DNA of 5,504 nucleotides from an uncultured Leucobacter sp. (GCA_945952575.1 CAMFIY010000209.1:1-5504), one strand, 5' to 3'. Positions 1 to 5,431 are shown, counted from the stretch's first letter. The notes: a model not told the origin generated them from the sequence alone. Numbers and translations: made by a program.

Positions 1-342
1 GCGCAGCACCGGGATGCTGACCGCCTTGCGCACGGCCTCGAGATCCTCGAGGGAGCCCTTGAAGCGGCGCTCCTCGGTGAGCACGCTGACCGCGCTGGCC
101 CCGCCGGACTCGTACTGCGCCGCGAGGGTCTGCGGCTCGGGGATGTCCGCGAGGTCGCCGCGAGACGGGCTCGCGCGCTTCACCTCGGCGATGACACGGA
201 TGTGCTCAGCCGGAGCGAGCGCTTCGAGCGCGTCGAGCGCCGCCGGGCGTGCGAGCGCCTCGGCCTCGACTACCGCAGCGGGTTTCAGTTGCCGTCTCGC
301 TCGCGCGTCCTCGAGAGAACCCGCGAGCAGTTGTTCGAGCAC
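1..342 (-). CDS. trpC: Indole-3-glycerol phosphate synthase, N-terminal part (cut by window start)
   Basis: This enzyme turns 1-(2-carboxyphenylamino)-1-deoxyribulose 5-phosphate into indole-3-glycerol phosphate in cytosolic tryptophan synthesis. Only the first 114 codons are present; the family is usually about 255-270 residues, so over half lies beyond base 1. Visible hallmarks are the N-terminal helix (LEQLLAGSLEDARAR), the first barrel strand VIAEVKRASPSRG at residues 50-62 (Glu53 and Lys55 match the substrate-binding/catalytic Glu and Lys of the family), GASAVSVLTE at 81-90 and the SIPVLR strand at 109-114. The family's catalytic KDF motif would follow immediately outside the window. The start is a GTG at 342-340, one base after the TAA of the upstream small membrane protein. 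No strong Shine-Dalgarno site is visible (only a GAAGA-like stretch), so translational coupling is likely. The identity is secure from the motifs; only the exact start is inferred. Confidence 0.95.
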   Translation of the reverse strand, partial: MLEQLLAGSLEDARARRQLKPAAVVEAEALARPAALDALEALAPAEHIRVIAEVKRASPSRGDLADIPEPQTLAAQYESGGASAVSVLTEERRFKGSLEDLEAVRKAVSIPVLR

Positions 343-343
343 C

Positions 344-577
344 TTACTCGTGGGTCTTCGGCGTGTACCGAGGACCGTTGACGCCGAAACCGGCCTTCGA
401 GAGGATGAAGCCGAGCAGCGCACCCACGACGACGACACCGACGCACGCCCAGACGAGCCAGGCCTGATGCAGGAAGAACGCGATCGTGCCGGCGGCGATT
501 CCGACCAGCATGACGACCACCGCCGTCCATGCCGCGGGCGAATCGCCGTGACCAGGGTCTCCGTGCTGGGTACTCAT
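344..577 (-). CDS. Small two-helix membrane protein, HGxxPAAW / DUF6704 family
   Basis: A 77-residue protein of unknown function. Residues 10-17 read HGDSPAAW, the signature of the actinobacterial HGxxPAAW (DUF6704) family. Two hydrophobic segments follow, at about residues 17-36 and 40-59, giving a hairpin topology with a short charged tail (KAGFGVNGPRYTPKTHE). There is no signal peptide; the His- and Asp-rich N-terminus precedes the first helix. The ATG at 577-575 has a good ribosome binding site (GAGGAGA, 587-581). The TAA stop lies one base before the trpC GTG, so expression with trpC is very likely. In the actinobacterial trp clusters I recall, a gene of this kind recurs just before trpC, which hints at a link with tryptophan synthesis or simply at a conserved operon position. 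I can give no biochemical role. Family assignment rests on the motif, length, helices and location. Confidence 0.85.
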   Translation of the reverse strand: MSTQHGDPGHGDSPAAWTAVVVMLVGIAAGTIAFFLHQAWLVWACVGVVVVGALLGFILSKAGFGVNGPRYTPKTHE

Positions 578-580
578 GTA

Positions 581-587
581 TCTCCTC
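581..587 (-). promoter_or_regulatory. Ribosome binding site of the HGxxPAAW protein
   Basis: On the minus strand the bases read GAGGAGA, ending 3 nt before the ATG at 577. This is a near-consensus Shine-Dalgarno sequence and fixes the start. It contrasts with hisE and trpE, which have none. Confidence 0.7.
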
Positions 588-607
588 GAAACTGATGGGT
601 CTGGTCT

Positions 608-613
608 AGCCTA
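608..613 (-). promoter_or_regulatory. Possible internal promoter (-10 TAGGCT) before the HGxxPAAW protein and trpC
   Basis: On the minus strand a TAGGCT hexamer (TANNNT type) occurs in the 95-bp gap between the Trp-operon membrane protein and the HGxxPAAW gene. It would place a transcript start near 601 and leave a leader of about 24 nt holding the Shine-Dalgarno site. The same octamer GGTAGGCT (615-608 here) precedes trpE (2916-2909), which strengthens the idea. No good -35 box is seen at the usual distance. It could allow the downstream trp genes to be transcribed apart from trpE. This is a sequence-pattern call only. Confidence 0.4.
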
Positions 614-622
614 CCTGTTGAC

Positions 623-648
623 CGGCGGATCCGGGGTCATCCCCGCCG
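623..648 (-). other. GC-rich inverted repeat between the Trp-operon membrane protein and the HGxxPAAW gene
   Basis: CGGCGG at 623-628 pairs with CCGCCG at 643-648. An alternative inner stem, GGGG 633-636 with CCCC 641-644 around a 4-nt loop, cannot form at the same time. No T-run follows on the minus strand, so this is not a standard intrinsic terminator. It may weaken read-through or protect the 3' end of the upstream message, or it may mean nothing in DNA this GC-rich. Confidence 0.25.
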
Positions 649-672
649 CGATCCGGCCCGTCCGTGCAGCCG

Positions 673-1314
673 TCACGGCGCTCGCGTGGGATCGTCGCCG
701 TCACTGAGCGCATCCCAGTCGGCGATCCGATCAGGGCCGTCCTCACTCGGGCCCCGCGCGCTCCGCGCCGACTGCGCCTCGTACTTGCGCCCGCCCGACT
801 TCCAGCGCCCGCTGACGAGGACGACGGCGAGTCCCGCGAGCGCCAGCACGATGCCGCAGACCGTCACGATCAGCGGCCAGGGGGTCGTGACGACCGAGGC
901 CACCACCGTGTACTGCGCCTCCCCCGTCAGACCGGTCGCCGATGCGACCGCTCCGCGAGCGGCGTCGCGCGGGGCGCTCTGCGCGTTGATCCCCAGCGTT
1001 GCGATGCCCGCACCGAACAGGAGCACCAGCACCCCGAGAACCCTGCGGAAGGCGGGCCCGGCGATCGTCAGCACCAGCGCCGCGGCGAGTGCGGCCAGCG
1101 CGATCGGCGAAAGCGACGGGTTCAGCTTCTGCCCGGTGACGCCGAGCCGATCGACCGCCGCCTCCCCGGGGATCAGGCGGATGTCCACCCAGTTCTGCGT
1201 CGCGCCGGCCAGCGCGACCGCGCCGGTGAGCAGGATGAGGATCAGAAGGATCGACTTGCTGCGCCTCGCTCGGTTCGGCGCGGCGCTCGAGGCGGCCGCC
1301 CCGCCCTCAGTCAT
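673..1314 (-). CDS. Trp biosynthesis-associated membrane protein (Trp_oprn_chp family)
   Basis: A 213-residue predicted integral membrane protein of unknown biochemical role. It belongs to the actinobacterial family defined by lying between trpE and trpC (TIGR02234 / Trp_oprn_chp). Four hydrophobic segments are visible at about residues 21-38, 69-86, 91-109 and 146-168. The first is followed by TQNWVDI (39-45). The cytosol-like C-terminal tail holds GRWKSGGRKYE (169-179) and ADWDALSDGDDPT (198-210), both of the conserved-tail type I recall for the family. The ATG at 1314-1312 lies inside the 3' end of trpE (overlap ATGACTGA, 8 nt). The frame stays open upstream to 1434, but that extension is arginine-rich shadow sequence over the conserved trpE end, so I reject it. 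The overlap implies coupled translation with trpE. A role in tryptophan or indole handling at the membrane is a guess from location only. Confidence 0.9.
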   Translation of the reverse strand: MTEGGAAASSAAPNRARRSKSILLILILLTGAVALAGATQNWVDIRLIPGEAAVDRLGVTGQKLNPSLSPIALAALAAALVLTIAGPAFRRVLGVLVLLFGAGIATLGINAQSAPRDAARGAVASATGLTGEAQYTVVASVVTTPWPLIVTVCGIVLALAGLAVVLVSGRWKSGGRKYEAQSARSARGPSEDGPDRIADWDALSDGDDPTRAP

Positions 1315-2902
1315 CGACGTCCCCCAAACGGGTGAGCGTGTTCGCGATCGCGACCGCCCGCAGGGGCGCCGCAGCCTTGTTCCGCGACTCCTGGTCCTCC
1401 ATCTCCGGGACGGAATCGGCCACGATGCCGCCACCGGCCTGGACCATCGCGATACCGTCGCGGATCGTCGCCGTGCGGATCGCGATCGCCAGGTCGGCGG
1501 CCCCGCCCAGACCGAAGTAGCCGACCACTCCCCCGTAGACGCCGCGCTGCACGGGCTCGAGCTCGTCGATGATCTGCAGCGCGCGCGGCTTCGGCGCGCC
1601 GCTCAGCGTGCCGGCCGGGAACGTCGCCCGCAGCGCGTCGACCGGGTTCCGGTCCGCGCGCAGCCGACCCTCGACGGTGCTGACGATGTGCATGATGTGA
1701 CTGAAGCGCTCGATCCGCATGAACTCGGTCACCTCGACGCTCGACGCCTCACAGACACGCAGCAGATCGTTGCGCGCGAGATCGACGAGCATCAGGTGCT
1801 CGGCGCGCTCCTTCTCGTCGGCGAGCAGCTCCCGCTCATGCTGCAGGTCCTCGTCGACGGTCTCCCCGCGCGGCCGCGATCCGGCGATCGGATGCGTCAT
1901 CACATGACCGCTCTCCTGGACGGTCACCAGCGCCTCCGGGCTCGACCCGACCACCGCGAAGGAGCGGCCCTGCGCGTCTTCGGCCTGAAGCAGGTACAGG
2001 TAGGGGCTCGGGTTGAGGTGCCGCAGCACCCGGTAGACGTCGAGCGGATCCGCGGTGCATTCGAGGTCGAATCGCTGCGAGATCACCACCTGGAAGATGT
2101 CGCCGTCGACGATGTAGCGCTTCGAACGCTCGACCGAGGCGAGATAGTCGGCCTCTCCGGTGCGGCGCGAAGCCTCGGGCAGCGCCGAGCGATCCAGCTC
2201 GCCGAGCGGCGAGGACAGCGGTGCGGCGAGGGCCGCCTGCAGCTCGTCGAGACGCTGCTGCGCTCCCGCCCAGCGCGCGTCCCAGTCGTCATCATCGGGT
2301 GCGCGCACCCCATCCCCGGAACCGGCTCCGCCGCTCGCCTGGGCGTCGTTCAGCACGTTGGCGAGCAGCACGACGCTCCCCTCGCGGTGGTCGATCACCA
2401 CGAGCTCGGAGACGAAGCTCATGGCCTGGCTCGGCAGGCCGGGGCCCTCCTCCGGACCGTTCGGCAGCCGTTCGAACTGGCGCACGGTGTCCCAGCCGAG
2501 ATATCCGACGAAACCGCTCGCGAGCGGCGGCAGCCCGGGCTCGGGATCCTGCCGCCAGCGCTCGTAGACCGCGTGCAGCGCCTCGGCGGGCTCGAGCCCG
2601 CCGACACCGCCGGGCAGCAGCCGCTCCTCGGAGACCTGTTTCCCGGGATCCGGGGACCAGTGCGCGCGGCCCCCCCGCTCAGTGAGGACGCCGAAGCTGC
2701 CGGCGCCGACGAAGCTGAACCGGGTCCAGACGCCGCCCTGTTCGGCGGACTCGAGCAGGAACGTGCCCGCCCGGCTCGCCGCCACCTTGCGGTAGATGCT
2801 GACCGGCGTGTCGGCGTCGGCGAAGATCTCGCGGCAGACCGGGATCACGGAGTGGGTGGATCGGGCGGCGTCGAAGGCCGCCCGGGTCGTCGTCAGGCTC
2901 AC
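1307..2902 (-). CDS. trpE: Anthranilate synthase component I
   Basis: The large subunit of anthranilate synthase converts chorismate and ammonia (from the glutamine amidotransferase subunit TrpG) to anthranilate, the first step of tryptophan synthesis. It has 531 residues, normal for the family. The N-terminal regulatory half holds LLES at 49-52, the tryptophan feedback-binding motif, followed by QGGVWTRFSFVG. The chorismate-binding half (about 250-525) shows GDIFQVVISQRF (267-278), PIAGSRPRG (338-346), DLARNDL (374-380), FPAGTLSGAPKPRA (428-441) and GGIVADSVPEMEDQESRNKA (491-510). The Ala in PIAG favours TrpE over PabB, which has Lys there. A low-complexity Gly/Asp-rich linker spans about 187-206. 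The start is a GTG at 2902-2900 with no Shine-Dalgarno site but a promoter-like box 6 nt upstream. Its 3' end overlaps the next gene by 8 nt. No trpG lies beside it in the window. Confidence 0.97.
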   Translation of the reverse strand: MSLTTTRAAFDAARSTHSVIPVCREIFADADTPVSIYRKVAASRAGTFLLESAEQGGVWTRFSFVGAGSFGVLTERGGRAHWSPDPGKQVSEERLLPGGVGGLEPAEALHAVYERWRQDPEPGLPPLASGFVGYLGWDTVRQFERLPNGPEEGPGLPSQAMSFVSELVVIDHREGSVVLLANVLNDAQASGGAGSGDGVRAPDDDDWDARWAGAQQRLDELQAALAAPLSSPLGELDRSALPEASRRTGEADYLASVERSKRYIVDGDIFQVVISQRFDLECTADPLDVYRVLRHLNPSPYLYLLQAEDAQGRSFAVVGSSPEALVTVQESGHVMTHPIAGSRPRGETVDEDLQHERELLADEKERAEHLMLVDLARNDLLRVCEASSVEVTEFMRIERFSHIMHIVSTVEGRLRADRNPVDALRATFPAGTLSGAPKPRALQIIDELEPVQRGVYGGVVGYFGLGGAADLAIAIRTATIRDGIAMVQAGGGIVADSVPEMEDQESRNKAAAPLRAVAIANTLTRLGDVDD

Positions 2903-2908
2903 GGAATC

Positions 2909-2914
2909 AGCCTA
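2909..2914 (-). promoter_or_regulatory. Promoter -10 box of trpE, probably giving a leaderless mRNA
   Basis: Minus-strand TAGGCT (TANNNT, the actinobacterial sigma-70-type -10) is separated from the trpE GTG by exactly 6 nt. A -10 hexamer spans about -12 to -7, so the transcript would begin at or next to the G of the GTG. This fits the missing Shine-Dalgarno sequence. Leaderless messages are common in Actinobacteria. The -35 region is poor (a GC-rich stretch around 2937-2932). If real, trpE has its own start of transcription separate from the his genes, and no 5' leader in which attenuation could work. Confidence 0.55.
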
Positions 2915-2943
2915 CCGGCGCAGAAGGACCGCCCGGCACTGCG

Positions 2944-2967
2944 GGGCGCCCGCGGCAGCGGCCGCCC
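2944..2967 (-). terminator. Strong GC hairpin between hisI and trpE, possible terminator of the his block
   Basis: Two 10-nt arms (2944-2953 and 2958-2967) are complementary at 9 of 10 positions around a 4-nt loop. It begins 34 nt after the hisI stop and ends before the trpE promoter. No T-run follows, so it is not a textbook intrinsic terminator. Actinobacteria often have such U-poor hairpins, whose strength as terminators varies. The location between two functionally different blocks, just ahead of a new promoter, is what supports the call. It could also be an mRNA 3'-end stabiliser with partial read-through. Confidence 0.4.
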
Positions 2968-3001
2968 GAGCGGAATTCGAGAAACGCGCTGCATCTCTCG
3001 C

Positions 3002-3346
3002 TCAGAGGATCTCGCGCCCGTCGAAGCAGCTGCGCGTGCCGGTATGGCACGCGGCCCCCGACTGGATCACGCGAACGAGCAGCGTGTCGCCGTCGCAGTC
3101 CGTCGCGACTCCGCGCACGACCTGAGTGTGCCCCGAAGTGTCGCCCTTGCGCCAGTACTCCTGACGCGAGCGGGACCAGTAGGTCACCCGGCCCTCCGTG
3201 AGCGTGCGTCGCAGCGCCTCACGATCCATCCAGGCGAGCATCAGGACCTGATCGGATTCGTCGTCCTGCACGATCGCCGGCATGAGGCCGTCGGCGCCGA
3301 AAGCCAGTCCGTCGATGATCGCCGGGTCGAGTTCGATATCGCTCAT
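3002..3346 (-). CDS. hisI: Phosphoribosyl-AMP cyclohydrolase
   Basis: This cytosolic enzyme opens the adenine ring of phosphoribosyl-AMP by hydrolysis, the third step of histidine synthesis. The 114-residue protein is the stand-alone cyclohydrolase form; the pyrophosphohydrolase activity is encoded separately by hisE here. Visible motifs are VLMLAWMDREAL (34-45), VTYWSRSRQEYWRKGDTSGHTQ (54-75), the metal site DCDGD at 83-87 (Asp83, Asp85 and Asp87 for Mg; Cys84 for Zn) and GAACHTGTRSCF (97-108), with Cys100 and Cys107 completing the zinc site in the dimer. All metal ligands known from the family are present. The ATG at 3346 overlaps the hisF stop as ATGA (4 nt), so translation is coupled and the start is firm. 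It is the last gene of the his block; a hairpin follows its TGA. Confidence 0.97.
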   Translation of the reverse strand: MSDIELDPAIIDGLAFGADGLMPAIVQDDESDQVLMLAWMDREALRRTLTEGRVTYWSRSRQEYWRKGDTSGHTQVVRGVATDCDGDTLLVRVIQSGAACHTGTRSCFDGREIL

Positions 3347-4122
3347 GCCGGCGTCTCCGTCTCCCTGATCTCGAACCCCGCATCCGCGATGGCCCGCTTC
3401 ACCTGTCCGACGGTGAACGTGCCGTCGTGGAACACCGACGCCGCGAGCACCGCGTCCGCGCCGGCCTCGATCGCCGGCGCGAAGTGCTCGAGCCGGCCCG
3501 CTCCGCCCGACGCGATCACCGGCACGGAGACCAGCTCGCGGACGCGTGCGGTGACCTCGAGGTCGAAGCCGCCGAGCGTGCCGTCGGCGTCCATGCTGTT
3601 CACCAGGAGCTCGCCCGCGCCGCGCTCGACGACCTCGCGGCACCACTCCAGCGCGTCGAGCCCGCTCTCGCGCCGCCCGCCGTGGGTCGTCACGACGAAA
3701 CCGCTCGGCTGATCCACTGAGCGCTTGACGTCGAGCGACAGGACGAGCACCTGCGCGCCGAAGCGATCCGCGATCTCGCCGATCAGCTCCGGTCGTGCGA
3801 TCGCCGCGCTGTTCACGCCGACCTTGTCGGCTCCGACGGCGAGCAGGCGCGCGACATCCTCGTCGCTGCGCACTCCTCCGCCCACCGTGAGCGGGATGAA
3901 CACCTGCTCCGCCGTGCGGCGCACCACCTCGTGGGTGGTGCTGCGGTCGTCCACCGTGGCCGTGACGTCGAGGAAGGTGAGCTCATCCGCCCCCTGCTCC
4001 GCGTAGCGGGCGGCGAGCTCGACCGGGTCGCCCGCGTCGCGCAGGTTCAGGAAGTTCACGCCCTTCACGACGCGGCCCGCGGCCACGTCCAGGCACGGGA
4101 TGACCCGCACTGCGACAGCCAT
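3343..4122 (-). CDS. hisF: Imidazole glycerol phosphate synthase, cyclase subunit
   Basis: HisF joins ammonia (made by the glutaminase HisH and passed through the barrel) to the intermediate PRFAR, giving imidazole-glycerol phosphate and AICAR, the branch to purine synthesis. The 259 residues form a full-length (beta-alpha)8 barrel with its half-barrel duplication. The general acid/base aspartates are Asp12 (VIPCLDV, 7-13) and Asp131 (LSLDVKR, 128-134). Phosphate-binding loops are VGGGVRS (80-86), VNSAAI (103-108), NSMDADGT (175-182) and ASGGAG (204-209). The ATG at 4122 gives the usual actinobacterial N-terminus MAVAVRVIPCLDV; the GTG at residue 5 would be too late. It starts 9 nt after the hisG stop with only a weak AGGG site, so coupling to hisG is likely. 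The partner hisH, and hisA, are not in this window, so the synthase is encoded at two loci or further away. Confidence 0.97.
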   Translation of the reverse strand: MAVAVRVIPCLDVAAGRVVKGVNFLNLRDAGDPVELAARYAEQGADELTFLDVTATVDDRSTTHEVVRRTAEQVFIPLTVGGGVRSDEDVARLLAVGADKVGVNSAAIARPELIGEIADRFGAQVLVLSLDVKRSVDQPSGFVVTTHGGRRESGLDALEWCREVVERGAGELLVNSMDADGTLGGFDLEVTARVRELVSVPVIASGGAGRLEHFAPAIEAGADAVLAASVFHDGTFTVGQVKRAIADAGFEIRETETPA

Positions 4123-4131
4123 CGCGGGGCC

Positions 4132-4971
4132 CTAGAGCCTGGCCGCGTGAATCGCGGTGACGAGGATCGCGCGGGCGCCGAGGTCGGCGAGCTTGTCCAT
4201 CACTTCGTTCGCCTCGTCCGCGGTGACCATGACGCGCACGGCGACCCACCCCTCCTCCTTCAGCGGGGAGACCGTCGGCGACTCTATGCCGCCGGCGACC
4301 GCCGTCGCCTCCTCGAGCTTCGACTCATCCAGGTCGTAGTCCATGATCACGAACTTGCGTGCGACCAGCACGCCGCGCAGGCGGCGCAGCAATCGATCGA
4401 CGCCCTCGTGCCGGTTGGGGCCGCCGATCAGCACCGCCGTCGACTCGAGGATCACCGGGCCGAAGATCTCGAGGCCGGCCGAGGCGAGCGTCGCACCCGT
4501 CGAGACCACGTCGGCGACCGCATCGGCGACGCCGAGCTGCACGGCCGACTCCACCGCACCGTCGAGCTTGACCGTGCGCGCCTCGACGCCGCGCTCCCGC
4601 AGGAAGTCGTCGACGAGCTTCGGATAGCTGGTCGCGACGCGTCTGCCGGCGAGCTCGTCGATGCTCGAGAAGGATCCGCGGGGGCCGGCGAAGCGGAAGG
4701 TCGAGTCCCCGAAGTCGAGGTGTGCGATCTCACGCGCCTCCGATCCCGAGTCGAGCAGCAGATCGCGCCCGGTGATGCCGACGTCGAGCGCGCCGGATCC
4801 GACGTACGTCGCGATGTCGCGCGGACGCAGGTAGAAGAATTCGATCTCGTTGCGGGCGTCGGTGTGCACGAGCTTGCGGCTGTCGCGACGGCCGCTGTAG
4901 CCGGCCTCGGCCAGCATCTCGGCGGCGATCTCGGAGAGCGAGCCCTTGTTGGGTACCGCTACGCGAAGCAT
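4132..4971 (-). CDS. hisG: ATP phosphoribosyltransferase, long form with regulatory domain
   Basis: HisG couples ATP with PRPP to make phosphoribosyl-ATP, the committed and histidine-inhibited step of the pathway. At 279 residues it is the long form, which works without HisZ. The catalytic part starts LRVAVPNKGSL (2-12). It contains DVGITGRDLL (63-72) and the PRPP-binding loop ADVVSTGATLASAGL (153-167). The C-terminal ACT-like regulatory domain (about 205-279) shows GGIESPTVSPLKEEGWVAVRVMV (227-249), typical of long HisG. The frame is open upstream to another ATG at 5049, but the ATG at 4971 has the strong site GGAAGGA (4985-4979, 7-nt spacing) and matches the family's N-terminus. Allosteric inhibition by histidine is expected from family knowledge. 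It probably shares a transcript with hisE upstream and hisF downstream (9-nt gap). Confidence 0.97.
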   Translation of the reverse strand: MLRVAVPNKGSLSEIAAEMLAEAGYSGRRDSRKLVHTDARNEIEFFYLRPRDIATYVGSGALDVGITGRDLLLDSGSEAREIAHLDFGDSTFRFAGPRGSFSSIDELAGRRVATSYPKLVDDFLRERGVEARTVKLDGAVESAVQLGVADAVADVVSTGATLASAGLEIFGPVILESTAVLIGGPNRHEGVDRLLRRLRGVLVARKFVIMDYDLDESKLEEATAVAGGIESPTVSPLKEEGWVAVRVMVTADEANEVMDKLADLGARAILVTAIHAARL

Positions 4972-5076
4972 GAGGGTGTCCTTCCGTGGTGGCCAAGCGC
5001 AGTCGGCCGAAGCTGAGGGTGAAGTGTCGGTTCCCGCGCCGGCCGGCACGCGCCCGCAGGCACGGCGGAGCCGACG
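4972..5076 (-). other. 105-bp hisE-hisG intergenic stretch
   Basis: This is the longest gap inside the his block. It is GC-rich and holds a 10-bp palindrome (GCCGGCCGGC, 5038-5047) and the hisG ribosome binding site. I see no TANNNT box in a convincing position and no T-run, so neither a promoter nor a standard terminator is called. hisE and hisG are probably co-transcribed. Confidence 0.4.
4979..4985 (-). promoter_or_regulatory. Ribosome binding site deciding the hisG start
   Basis: Minus-strand GGAAGGA is followed by a 7-nt spacer and then ATG at 4971. It selects this start over the in-frame ATG 26 codons upstream at 5049, which would add a Pro/Ser/Ala-rich extension absent from HisG proteins. 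Confidence 0.8.
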
Positions 5077-5340
5077 CTACAGATGCTTGTAGACGTCGCC
5101 GAGGCTGAGCCCCTTGGCGAGCATGAGCACCTGGAGGTGGTAGAGCAGCTGGCTGATCTCCTCGGCGCAGGCGTCGTCGCTCTCGTACTCGGCGGCCATC
5201 CAGACCTCGGCGGCCTCCTCGACGATCTTCTTGCCGATGGCGTGCACGCCCGCGTCCAGGCGCGCGACGGTGTCGCTGCCCTCCGGGCGCAACTCGGCCT
5301 TCTCGCTCAGCTCGGCGAACAGAACGTCGAATGTCTTCAC
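5077..5340 (-). CDS. hisE: Phosphoribosyl-ATP pyrophosphohydrolase
   Basis: HisE removes pyrophosphate from phosphoribosyl-ATP, the second step of histidine synthesis, and pulls the HisG reaction forward. It is an 87-residue all-alpha protein of the MazG-like superfamily. The motifs are KTFDVLFAEL (2-11), the metal-binding helix GKKIVEEAAEVWMAA (36-50, with Glu41, Glu42 and Glu45) and AEEISQLLYHLQVLM (59-73, with Glu60 and Glu61), ending LSLGDVYKHL. The start is GTG at 5340-5338. The frame continues open upstream to 5496 only because the repeat units there have no stop and a period of 63 nt (21 codons); that extension is not part of the protein. No Shine-Dalgarno site precedes the GTG, but a -10 box lies 7 nt upstream, which suggests a leaderless message. 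It is the first gene of the his block. Confidence 0.95.
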   Translation of the reverse strand: MKTFDVLFAELSEKAELRPEGSDTVARLDAGVHAIGKKIVEEAAEVWMAAEYESDDACAEEISQLLYHLQVLMLAKGLSLGDVYKHL

Positions 5341-5347
5341 AGGATCA

Positions 5348-5353
5348 ATCGTA
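5348..5353 (-). promoter_or_regulatory. Promoter -10 box of the his block, probably giving a leaderless hisE mRNA
   Basis: Minus-strand TACGAT (TANNNT) ends 7 nt before the hisE GTG, placing the transcript start at or one base before the start codon. A weak -35 candidate, CTGATC, is at 5375-5370 with a 16-nt spacer (only the TGA core matches TTGACA). There is no Shine-Dalgarno sequence between the box and GTG. This appears to be the main promoter for hisE-hisG-hisF-hisI. Confidence 0.6.
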
Positions 5354-5387
5354 TCGGGTGCGGGAGGGCGATCAGTGCGCGTGCCCC

Positions 5388-5405
5388 GCTGCGGCAAGCC
5401 GCAGC
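5388..5405 (-). other. Hairpin B, downstream copy (CUUG-loop stem)
   Basis: GCTGCGGC and GCCGCAGC are perfect 8-nt complements. In minus-strand RNA a 7-bp stem closed by a G-C pair around CUUG, a known stable tetraloop, is the likely form. The identical upstream copy is 5451-5468. Confidence 0.75.
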
Positions 5406-5431
5406 TCGGCTTCCGCGAACGGAAACCGAGC
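5404..5431 (-). other. Hairpin A, downstream copy (UUCG-loop stem)
   Basis: Minus-strand GCTCGG pairs with CCGAGC, then a T-G wobble, then TTCCG with CGGAA, around loop TTCG. It shares its outer 2 nt (5404-5405) with hairpin B, so the two stems abut or compete for one GC step. The identical upstream copy is 5467-5494. Confidence 0.75.

Noticed and set aside
14..595. Plus-strand 193-codon open frame opposite trpC and the HGxxPAAW gene
   Set aside because: Ser/Arg/Ala-rich translation without a domain, lying over two motif-supported minus-strand genes.
1315..1434. Upstream extension of the Trp-operon membrane protein by 40 residues
   Set aside because: The extension is Arg-rich and is the out-of-frame shadow of the conserved trpE C-terminus; the ATG at 1314 gives the family's normal N-terminus before the first helix.
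2899..2994. A 31-codon minus-strand frame (ATG at 2994) in the hisI-trpE gap, whose TGA overlaps the trpE GTG as GTGA
   Set aside because: It was tempting as a leader peptide coupled to trpE. However, it has no tryptophan codons, its only ribosome-site-like bases (GAGAG) touch the ATG with no spacing, its composition is Arg/Pro-rich shadow-like, and the trpE promoter box lies within it.
686..3712. A very long plus-strand open frame (1008 codons) opposite hisF, hisI, trpE and the Trp-operon membrane protein
   Set aside because: It runs antisense through four well-supported genes and their gaps. Its translation is Arg/Ala/Asp-rich shadow sequence with no recognisable domain, as expected for high-GC DNA where the opposite frame of G/C-ending codons rarely has stops.
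3931..5016. Plus-strand 361-codon open frame opposite hisG and the start of hisF
   Set aside because: Same high-GC antisense artefact; both genes on the other strand carry full family motifs.
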